Shown here: positions 47,528 through 59,500 of the stretch, piece after piece
Layout of the letters: each line of letters opens with the position of its first letter
How positions within the stretch are numbered: position 1 is the stretch's first letter
NCBI GenBank assembly: GCA_949130485.1
Contig: OX422183.1
Location: 28,274,816-28,338,815 of the forward strand
Direction of reading: 5' to 3'
DNA: 64,000 bases
Origin: Agelas oroides
Taxonomy: Eukaryota > Porifera > Demospongiae > Agelasida > Agelasidae
Position numbers and translations under genes: made by a program
Notes under the pieces: generated by a model
What the model was told of the DNA's origin: nothing
Seen by the model: the letters and a program-made list of their open reading frames with translations, nothing else
Database searches by the model: none

Positions 47528-50500
47528 GTTCTACATCTACTCATTTCATTAATCATGCTGTACCCAGGTAAGATTTATTGCTCGGACTGTAACAAATATC
47601 TAATGTTTTGTGATCACAGAATAGGTGTCTGCTTGGTGCAAGCACAATATCCTGTTCTACGATGAAACAAAGTTTCAAAATAATATTACCCTTGCTGTTT
47701 GCATAACAAAATTTTCACCAGCTACCAGGACCTGACATGCAAAACTAATTGCAATATGTGACTTGTGTGCTGGGTAAATAAGTATTAGCTGTTCTATATC
47801 TTTCCATGCAGGTGTTGTTACTGGGCAGTTCACAGCAGCTCCACCGACCTGTCCTGGTGATCCCTTCACCTTTGAATGTACTGTTACTGGGGACATAAGT
47901 GCATTCACCATCTGGAGAGTGGGTGGGAGCAATGAGTGTCCACTGGTATATAGATCGACTTCCTCCGCTGTTTGTGGAGCTGGCAATGCCTTCACAGCTA
48001 GGCCTGGGACTGGGTTTGGTCCAGGAACAAGTTCTACTTCCTACTCATCAACATTGAGTGGCACTGCAACCCCCGCACTGAATGGTACACTGGTTGAGTG
48101 CTTTGGACCAGCCAACAATGTAGACCCAGGGAACAGAGTTGACATCAGTACCCTTCGGATAAGAGGTCAGCATGTCTTTTTATGCCGGAGCATAAATATG
48201 CAAATGCAATCTTGCATATCATAAGGACCTATCCAGTGAAATGATTTCTAATGCAGCATGGAGTTGTTGGATTTCTTTGTACAAATAGTTTTAGTGCACA
48301 TTATGCAGAATTACAGATGCAAAGGAAAGGAGCATTGCACACATGCTCCAACGTATTTGTTTAGCTCAAAATGCTGACATTGTCCGGTACTGTAGTTCTT
48401 TTTGGCAGAAATAAATGAGCTTCAATTCCACCTTGCCAAAAATTTATGCTGAAAAGCTCAAGTCTCGAATAGCTAGAGGCATCTATATACCCGAGACTAC
48501 GGTACATACGTTCATTGGCTAGCTGACCCACAGTGGTCTGTCCTTGTTGTCACGTCTACAAAGCCTTGTGGGAATCGCGTATTGGCTAGTTAACTGTTAC
48601 CCTACCCTACAAGCTAAGCAAGGGCCAGAAATTCAATGGCAGCAACAAAAATGACGGTAGTTAATTACCACAAAGGTCCTGGTGTAATCGTAGTGCATTT
48701 ACTAGTGGAACTTGGGCCTGAATCAGCACTGACTACATCTATCATTAGTTCTTGACCGTAATAACTGTGCATTAAACCTGTCACGAAGTAAACGCTCCCC
48801 TGAAGTAGGTGATCCCCAGGGATATTCTACTCCGGAGTAAATGGTCTCCCGCTGAAGTAAATTATCCCCCTTCTTGCAATCAATGTTCTTTCCAACCAAG
48901 GTCACAACAAGTGAAGAGAATGCATTCTTTAAATACATCTGTGTGCAATTTGTGCCATAGATGCATTGCTACCTCTATTCATGCTTCGGTTCTCCTGCGA
49001 CTGCAAGCAGCATATACATGCCTTTAACACACCAAATTTTCATTTCTTTCGGAGTTCTGACTCCAAAATTGAGTCCATGTGCACTTTCGGCCTCTAAAAG
49101 CACACTCATTATTTAAACACAGCCACTTATTAACAAGAGTCAGCATTCTCAGCTAGCAACCATCCATTCAGAGCCCAAACTGCCAGAAATGAACCACCAA
49201 CAAGGTGAAACTAGCATTTTCAAAGTTCATTCATGTAGCAAGCATGAGAAATGGCCCACTTGGTGCCAACCATGACCACTTTGCAGCTAAGCCTAGCAGC
49301 CATCATGGGCATAGCACACTGCGGGTAACCCCACCCACCTCCTCCTCTCCCACCTTTTCTGTTGACGCGGAACACATGCACAAGTGAGCGGATACTATCT
49401 TTTCTGCCTAGTGTGCAATCTGACATAACCAAAAGTGCACTATAGGGTTTAATGGGCTAATGCATGCACATATATTACAGACTACAATTAGAACATTTTT
49501 GAAAATCCACTTGCCCAAAATTGGAGGTAATTTGACTTGTGTGCAGATTTTTAGAAGAAAAAGGGTACTAGCATTGTCATGTCTGAGGATCAAATTAACA
49601 AGTGCCTAGCAAGCCCTGGTCAGTGCCAGTGACTTGATTTGTGTAGATAGTATGTAACTATAGGCTAGACTAATTTGTCTATGTAAATATCTAATTGCAA
49701 GTAAACTCTTTATTTGTAGCAATTTTCTACTCTCTATACACTAACAATTCACTCAATTCTACCACTTGAACCTTACAGCCCAGACAAATCAGCCAGTTTC
49801 TAAGTTATAGGAAGATAGATCTCTTACCTGAGAAGCCATTTGCTCTGTGGGTGTGTGTAAAATACTTGCATCAGGCTGCCTTGGCCAAATTCACAATCAC
49901 CTGAACTATAGCACCTCCCCTTTCTGCTTTTATAGAGTGATGATGTCAGTTAAAAGGTGTGTTTTAGCCTCTTTCCTACTTAATATAGAGAGGCTACCCT
50001 CAACTTTAGCCTGCTGTTTAATTTGCGCATATGCTTAATCTGTGGAGACAGACTTCTGTGCTAGTCGACTTCAAAATTCAGGTTCATTAGTATACTTGTC
50101 AGGATAATAATGTCACTTTTAAGTTCTTCTCTAGGCTAAAGGAGTCACAACAAGGTTGCTAACTGCTATTTAAAAATGTATACCATAAACTTGGGAGCAT
50201 AATATTTCAAACTTCCACATTTTGGTGGTACCGATTACATAGGGTACTTATAAACATGGGTATCATACCATGGGGCTAAATATACAGGTGTGCAAGGGCA
50301 GTCGTTATGATGCTGCAGTACCAACAAAGTTCTTGCTACAGTGGACTGCTTGACTACGTACTCTGCACTTACAAACAGACCTACTGCCATCTGCAGTCAA
50401 TCTTTGGCATTGCTTTTGACAGAAAACGGCTGCATGGGCAACCGCCTGAAGCACTAGACTACTGTAATCCACTGCCATGAACTAATATCTCTCTAATATT

Positions 50501-53500
50501 GATGCACAGGCTCTATTATAGTGAGCTATGTACATTTAGTTTTCGATGATGGGTCCTAATATGCATAGGGTACTTGTAATTGATGGATATTTATACTCCC
50601 AAGTTTACAGTAAGTTCCACAATCAACATCCCTAGTTCAGCATGCTAATGTACAAAGCTACTTTGTGATGGCTGTCTAGTGTTGCTAGCCTGACCTAGCA
50701 ATTTGTGCTGGGGTTGAATAGGCCTGGCCTGTGACTTTAAAATTATGAAGTTTATGGACGTATGTCACCCAATTTAACTGGAAGTGCATCAGTGTGTATC
50801 AGGCACTGTTTCTCTGCACTGGTTACCTACACAGCTAATCTTTCACAAGCCAAAGAAGTAAGTCAAACCACACAACCTTCACTCTTCACCTGATTCTTGA
50901 CAACAAATTTCAATCAATAGTACATATAATTGAACCCTCAAAAACCAACCAAACTAGATAGAAATGACACCACAAGACTTTCATACCATCCCTACATCTT
51001 GTATCACTTTTGCCAAGTATGTCTTGTGTTTGTTATTTGTGTGCATAGGAGGATTGTGGAAGGCAGTGGGGTGGGTAGTGCTGCATGGGTGTGTAGTGCA
51101 TGTTGATGTGCATGGAGAAGCCATGTTGCAACTTAACTGCTGCTGAGCATGGCAGATGTGGTCTGCCTTGTATGCAGAAGCTGTGGAGTGTATGAGCAGT
51201 GTCTGTATGGCATGTTGGAGTGTCGTTATGTTGTAAACGTTTGTTGCTGCTGAACATGGCACATACGTATGGGTTGTCTTGTATGCGGAAGGCTGTGGAG
51301 TAGTCAGTACTGAGTGCCTTGTTGGTGTGTACTTATGCATTCATTTACGTAGGGCGTGTGAAATAGGTAATTGTGCATGTAGACAGTTTTTTGGTGGCAA
51401 AGTAGCACAGGATGTAGTGTTCTTGATTCAAATGGAAAAATAGTACGTATCCTTTGTACTTGTTCAAGGGTCCTGGTTAATAATTAGTGATGTGTCTTTA
51501 ATTCAGGGTGTCCTTTAATCCTTTAGGGCCGATAGCGGATATATCCGCGCAACTAATGTAGTACCGTTTTGTGGCTTCTTACTCGGAAGCCATGTGCGAC
51601 AAGAACTGACAACATTGCTGGTTATTTGTTAGTGCGTCCACTCTCTGAAACTGTAGTAATAAGGTCGAGCTAAGGTACTGAGCATCAGAGCAAGCAGCTG
51701 TTTCGACAGAGATAAGTGTTCGACAAGAATTATCGCTTGAACGGTACAAGTAGGAAGGCTTATTTTGCCTTCGTTTTACGCTTACCTGGAGTACCGCTCC
51801 TGTTGTGAGTTACTATAACCCCATTGTCTTCAGCAGCAAGGCTAAAGAGATTGCTTCACGCAGTTTGAGTACACTTGCAAGCAGCTATATCACATTGAGA
51901 ACTTTTTCAAAATAAATATAGGCCCTAAAGAGTTAAAGAGGTACGTACATATATGTTACTCTAAGAAAGAAATGTTATTATGACCAAATGTTTGCTATTT
52001 CAGTTGCATGAATGAACAGTCAAAATGTATAACTATACTCGAAAATTGCAAGACAGCACAATAATCGATTGATCAATCGATCGACAACGTCTAGCAAGCT
52101 AGCTAATTATTATTAAATACATGACCATGCCTACTTTGAGGTTTAAAAAAGTGGGGGGCCATGGCCCTCCCTGACTCCCCAGGCATGACGCCTATGCAGC
52201 TGCTGTAAAAAGTAAGTTTGTTGTGGATGCTTAATTCTTCTGTAGCATACGAATGTAGTGTCTCAACATTATCTAATTGTGTCATGCAGGAGCACTGCTG
52301 GAGACTGCTGGCTCTTATAGTTTAGGGTTCATACATCATTCATGCTTAGTCTGGTCTTACAAAATTACGTACACAATATTGATGTAGAGAATACCAATGG
52401 AGAGATTTTCCTGGTTGACCTCTAATAAAGTTGTGATGCTGAATACATGATTATTTGGTCTTCTGTTTATTACTATATATATGCTTTTGTTGCTTGCAGT
52501 TTCTGCTACTCCTGCACCCACTATCTGTGCTGTTTATGACATGGGGACCGAAGCTTTACAGATTATTGAGAACACTTGGAATGTAGTGGTATGTTGTATT
52601 TGGAATTAGTAGCCATCCACATCGTTGATAGTCCAGATTACCGGAAATGAGGCTACTGCTGTGATATGTACGTATGTGCTTACTTCTGTAGCATCTTGAC
52701 AAATTTCTAGCTTGTAGAATGTGTAGGAACATATGTGTACTTACCAGAGGCTTTGGAGCAGTAGTGGTTGCAATGGCAGTGACTGTTCCACTTTTATCAT
52801 GGAGTGACCACACTGTCTAATGTGGTTTACTGGAACATTATCATCACATACTGTGCAATATTCATGTGCTGCCTGTTAACATTTTAGGCAGTAAGTAATC
52901 AGTTCTCCGGTAATATACATATTTATGATTGATGGTTAGGCCCTCAGTGAAGTGTTAACAGTTTGCGACAGTCACTAGCCATTGCTTAGATCCAATGATG
53001 TAAATTGGTTTACCATTCATCAATGCTGATAAACAACATAGTTGTATATATGTAACAAGACTTAAAAAACATTAAAAATGTAAAAAGATGTAGGGATGGC
53101 ATGCCAAAAAGTAGGCAAACAAGGGTAGGGATAATGCATGAAAGGAAAGGTCAACATATTAGCAAAGCCCCATCCCTACATCTTTTTCACACTACAGTTA
53201 ATAGACAGTGCATGGTGTCTTCCTAAAACATACAAGTTCATACGTAACCTTCACTGGCAGTTCATGGCTGTAGCCTCATTCTCAGGCCACTTCCTCCTCC
53301 CACGTGGTCTGGGGACGAGGCTAGTATGACCTTCTTGGTAGCATTATGTTATATGGAACCTCTTCAACAACTTAAGCAGTTAGTTGGAGTAGACTGCAGA
53401 CTAGCCTCGTCCCCAGGCCTGTTTGACCTTGGAACGAGGCTAACTGCAGACTTGTGATACTGTCTAGTATATGGCATGGTTTTAGCCTCATCCCCAGGCC

Positions 53501-56500
53501 CTTTTCTTCTCCCACATGCCAGCTCATAACGAGGCTAATATGATCTAGCAGCATTGCATCAGCTGTAGTGTGAAAAAGATGTAGGGATGGGGCTTTGCCA
53601 ATATGTTGACCTTTGCTTTCATGCATTATCCCAACCTTGTTTGCCTACTTTTTGGCATGCCATCCCTACATCTTTTTACATTTTTAATGTTTTTTTTAAG
53701 TCTTGTTTCTGTACTTTTTTTGATGTTAATCTCAGTTAGTTAGACCTAAGAAGAATATTTCAAGTGTAACCACAACACCAGGACTTTTGAAACGGCACAG
53801 TTCACAGCTTAGTAGTGGTTCCAGGCATGTAATAATTCTGTGTAATATAGCCAGCTAGAACCTGATGAAGGGACAACCACTCTCCCTACCAAACTTTGTG
53901 AAACAAATTTCATGATTCAGTTGTCATGACGACTGACCAGCTGCAGCACAGAAAACTATCATACTGACAACTGACCATCCTAGCTTTACAGTTCACTAAA
54001 GCTGTGAGTAGGCTATTTTTTAGTGTAGCTACAAATAGGTAGCGCCTTACCTACGTGGTGTTCATAAGCCTTGCCATATGCCGCGGGGGGGAAAGACCGT
54101 GCCAGCCACGCGTACTGCCCGTTGGCCATTTCGCTTGTGTACTAGTCTCGCTTCTAGACCAATGACCGTGGTCTTTGGTCTGGGAACGAGACTTTGTGTG
54201 CGCATGCGTACAAAATTAGAAAATGGCGTCCTAAGCAACGGACAGCAGCCTCAGACTGTTGTGAATGGCTTTTGTTGACCAGGCTGAATTTGAAGCTATG
54301 AAGACGCCGAGTGGTTGGGAAGCTGCGGGCTGTGATGAGCATCTGTTTCGTGCTAAAATCAAGGTGAGTGCTTGAACCGTTTTTGAGTTATCGTTGTTTG
54401 AACAAAAGTCGTAACGAAGAAAGAAGAAAAAAGAATCGAAAAATGGCACTTTTGCTACCGCACACTTTTGCGTTTAGCTGTCTTCCGCGTGGCTTTTGGG
54501 AAACTATATCAGTCTTGCTGATCACAAAGGCACTCAAAGAGGACATCTGGGCGCTTAAATAAGCTTTTAGCGTGTTTGTGGTGAAGTTATACGGCTTTTG
54601 CTTAAGTATTGCGCGTCGGCGCCATCCCTACATAGAGAGTCTAACGACTCTCTGATGACTATTCATAATAATAATTATCGGCACTCACCTTTGGGCCTCT
54701 ACCCCTCGGGCTAAATGCCACTATTTGATATATATGCTACCTGTTGCACCCATCCGAGTACTATTGCTTATGTATCAGAATAACATTGTAGGCATGTTCC
54801 TTACACTGACATTATAAGTTACTCTTGTATCAGAATTTCTGCAGTATAAAGTCTTTACTGTGTCCACAAAGCTATCATGATAATTTTTGTTACAATGTAT
54901 CCAATCAGGTGTTTAGAATTTGGTCAGGTGACAGTGCATTAAACCGCTTAATGTACACTTAAGTGTGCATTAAGTTGTTAGTGCACACTTTTCAAAGTAC
55001 AACCTTGAGTGATTTCCAGGCTCCTTCCGGTTCTCTTTGCAGACCCCAGTCATATTTCCAAGTGAAATGAGTGGTGCTTCAATCATAATGAGTGGTTGCT
55101 GGAGCATAATAATGAGGAGAACTTGGAAATTGTGGACTAGCATAATGGGCCAGTTATTGAGAAAATGCACACAAGCATAGGGGTATAATATTTATCTCTA
55201 AAAATGACCTGAATGTTTTTGCTAGTGCGGATGTGTTGTTACAAATCTAGTGGAAGAAATGCCACGTTCCTACACATGCATGTAGTTTGTAGAATAATAA
55301 GGAAAATCTTCTGGAACTTTGCTTTGGTTTGTCAGAACTTTATTTAATCCTTCTGAAGCTTTGTTTATATGTTTCCAGTAGGGAATGGGTAATCTGACAA
55401 GAAGGGAAAATAGGAATAGGATACATAAATGAAAGATCGGAATGAGAATTAAATACAATCGGATCAAGGACACCAACAGTACAAAAAAGGTAAAAATTCA
55501 TACTATATTGTAAGGTAAGTGCACTGAAGAATTACAGATGCCAACAATACAGCTGTTCAGTTAAAATGACGTAATCAATCCTGCAAGATGAAAATGTAGC
55601 TACAGGGATGCTAAATCCTACAAGAACAACTGGATTGGTAGGGCTATAGTCTCCCTAGCAATCACAGTTTCCTCCATGCTTGCATGCAGTGAAGTTCCTT
55701 TGTCACTACACAATACGTAAACACATACACACACACGACAAAAGCATAGTGGAAAGTTGCAGGCCAATAAACTACAGGATGGATTTGGAATGGAACTGCC
55801 AAATGACACATTTATTTTTGGCCTAGCTTGCATGCTTGTGTCTGGAGAAATCAAAACAGAGTCGTAGAAACATCGAGCAAACTGTGAAAAGTTTTTGCAA
55901 CCTACTATCACTCACCTGCTGTCACCGCAACTGGAGCTAGCTCGCTCTTTTCGGCTTTTCGGCATGGCAGTTCTTTGCCAACAGTGACCCACACCCTTTT
56001 ATAAGCATGGTAGCCTCTTACTATCCTTTTGCCGTTGAAATACACGCTAAATTCCTTGGCAGGGTTGCCATTTCCATGCGTTAAATTGTAGGGGCTGTGG
56101 TCGGAGACCATGATCTTGCCGCGAAACTTTAAAAAATGTGAATGTTTTTTCTGACATGTTTGTTTGTGCTTTGCAAAAACGGTATTTACATCCTCCCTAC
56201 ATCTTTGCCATTTTTCTATCCACATAGAGTAGGCAATCAATACGTGGAGATCACCAGTAATTGAACGCTTGTACATTGCCAGTGTAAAGGTGTTTATGCA
56301 TTGTGTAGTTTTTTGAGCTTCATGCAGGCCTAATCACAGTACCCTTAGCATATATACATGGTTTAATGACTGTTGCAATTTATATGGTTTTTATCCCTCT
56401 TTCAATTAAGAATTTAGCATATTATGCTGTGCCTTCATCATCTGCTAAATAAAAGAAAGTCTCCTAGGCAAGGAGAGCGACATTTGTCATAGCCCTCCAC

Positions 56501-59500
56501 ACTGTCTGAACCAATAAGTGGGTTGAGTGGTCCTCCAGCTGTTTACTAAATGAGAGTAGTTCTTCTTCATTTTCTGTTCTCAATTTCTTTTGCTGTTTTA
56601 TTCCCTTTGCTTGCTCTCTCAAATATTTGCATTTAGCCTCAAATAGCCCTTCTTGCTCCTTCAAACTGATTGATACTCTTGGCCTGCCTTTTGTCGTTCA
56701 AATAGTGGTCAAAGCCACAAAATAGTAGCCTTGGTCCCAGGTCTCCCCCGTTTTTACCTTCCGTTTGCGTTCACAATAATACATGGGAGCGGAAGATCGG
56801 CGAAAAACGGGTCTTCCACTCCCGTGTATTATTGTGAACGCAAATGGAAGGTAGAAACGGGGGAGGCCTGGGACCGAGGCTAACAAAATAGCTGTGGTGA
56901 GCCTTGCTCATGTTTTGGTCTGTTCAGCTTGTGAAACTTCATGTGAAAGTAGCTCCTAAGCTCAGTTGTTGGTATATCTTCACAGTATTCTTCATTGGCC
57001 TTGTATACTTCAACAAATTCAATGAGATCATCTTTCTGTAAGATATCACTGCTGCCTGACACTTTGTTTGACGTCTGTGTGCCTGGACAGCCTGTCCACT
57101 CACACAAGACTAACATCAGAAAGACTACAAGCTATTACGTTATCTTTGTGTTCCACCTCAGTATTGCTACGTGTGTCATTTGGAAGTTTGCACATGTGCA
57201 ATGAAATTTTAATACAAATGTTTTGAGCAACAGCTAAGTCATATAACTATCCCACTTTCACATGCAGTCTTTCCCAAAATGGTGACAAACCAATATAGCT
57301 GATAGTTAACTTGCAGTTTGGCAGAGAAATAACACAGGATGTAGATAGACTGTTTACTATTTGCTATTATGGTCAATAGCGCATGAACAGGTAAAAAAAG
57401 GACCAATGTGGCTCTGAAATTATCTGATGCCAAACATGCTGTGTTCATTGCCGAAAGGATGTAGTTGAAGTACAGTGGAACTTAACGACACCTCCTAATA
57501 GCTGCCACCTCACTCACTTGGCTATGTGACGTGGTCCCGATTGAAGCGCTATTAATAAATACAATATTTAAGAACCCAAATGTAACGTGTCTGTGTTCAT
57601 TAATGAGCTGTGTTCAAATGGGAGGAATTCCATCAGGAAGTCTGGCCCGCCCTGTATGACTCGTGAAGAAATTCTTCCTGTAATTTATAATCTATGTGTC
57701 TCTGGCAAGACGAAAAATCTGCCACTGAAGATGCATACATTGCAGTAAGCTTAGTAAGAAAACGCGAAATATATTTTACAATGAACAATCATTATGGTCA
57801 GCACATTTCGTACACACAGTTTCACAGTGCAGCTTGCTAGTTGTTTTGCGCGAGACGGCTCTTCTGCGATACCTGACTCACTGCAAACACGCGACAGCTT
57901 TCTCAGTGTTCGACAAATTGTCCATCTTTTCTACGTGCCTACAGCGTTCCTCAATTCTCTTTCACACACGAGTAGTTTGCATACAGCTGCGTAGTAACCA
58001 CGAAGTCAAACACAGAAAACTGTTCATGTTTTTGGAGTGTGCAGTTTCGTTCCAGATCACTAAACTTTGACAATGTAGAATTGATTTAATACCATTAAAA
58101 ATTTTTCGTGGATATCCTACGCCACAAAATATTTTTACACAAAATAATAAAACATGAAAGTTTTACAACACGAAAATTTCCAGGTCTACGGTATATAGCC
58201 TCACATGTGTGTCCTAGCTAGACTACGAAATATGAAAAATTAAAACATGAAAATTTTGAAACACGAAAATTTCCAGATATACGGTACATGCCAACAAGAC
58301 ACTATACACAAAGTACTGATTATTGAAAGACACCAGTTTTTCCAAGCTCTTTTTATGGATAAGCAAGTAGAATTTTTGGGTGCACTGTACTGATGGAAAA
58401 ATCGGTAACGAGAGCCCTTGCTCCACCATGGGCAACAATGGACACTCCGCCGTCTGCAGACACGGTCAGAGCCAACTGAAAAGTTGAGTGTGATCCGTTC
58501 ATTGCCCGTGATATGAGACACATCGCTGTTGAAGCAGGGCACCTACAGTAAGCATGGTGCAGGGGCTTCTTCACCATCTTTGTTTTATGGAACAAAAAAT
58601 GTGACTATGCAACATACATGCGCTAACATCAAGCTTCAGACTTTATTGATAATATCGTCAAGTAGGATTCTCAGCAATTCTCAGCAATGGTGGTAATTGT
58701 TACAATTTGTATTGCAATAATACTGCCATATACCTTTCAAGGGATAACTTCCGTATTGGGTGTTCTTAATTACATAGATCTAATATGGTATGAAGTAACA
58801 ATGTATTTGTCAATGATGCTGTTGTATACTAGCTCCTGGTGCCATAGCTAGGCCCATGGAGGTGAACATCACATTAAAGATCAGTGAACTTTATCTGTCG
58901 TAAAGTACCTTGTAGTGATAAATCAACATCACATGATGTGTTGTTCTTCACAGGTGGCAGAAACATTGACCTTGGAGTTCATATCGACACCACTAACCTT
59001 TCAAATGCCTTTTTGGAGTGCACTTTTTATCAACCAGGATACACCTGCACCATTGACTATGGTACAGACCCATCCTACACCAACCTGGTCTACAAGGACA
59101 CCTCTTCCACCCAGGGTCGAACTGCTACCATTAGACTCTCTCAGAGGCTCAGTGAAGACACCACCTACTACTATATTGTGTCTGCAGAAAGCAGCTCCCA
59201 GTGTGTGAGAGTGCAAGAAAGATTTCGAGCAGGTACGAAAGTAAAAGAACTTTGGCGTATCTCAACAAAACTCTTGCAGCATTGATTCATGACAAGTCTC
59301 ATGTTTATACTTGTCAACAGTTTCTACGAAAGACCTTGGCTCTATTTGTAATCTTGATCTTTTTTATTTCTGTGGTGGCAATGCATCTGCCATAGTAATA
59401 AAATTGTTGGTTTCTCAGACCATTTTGAAATTCTCAACCATCAGGGTGGGCGGTCATTTTTAAAATTATCTATAGTTAACACTTTGAGTGCCTTTAGGTC

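Larger units (their letters stand above)
53089..54632. mobile_element. 1.5-kb composite element, copy 2 (inverted relative to copy 1)
   Basis: Reverse complement of 2684-4148, with TGTAGGGATGG at 53089 and CCATCCCTACA ending 54632. The smaller TIR unit occupies 53060-53700. On + it carries the exon-like frame MAFVDQAEFEAMKTPSGWEA (54268-54363) ending AAG|GTGAGT. Three TAGCC palindromes sit inside (53271-53323, 53402-53442, 53483-53537). Intronic. Confidence 0.7.

Noticed and set aside
52500..52588. Extra exon of the receptor gene (VSATPAPTIC...)
   Set aside because: Acceptor and entry phase fit, but the end phase does not match the next exon and no domain is recognised; kept only as a doubtful mention in the gene entry.
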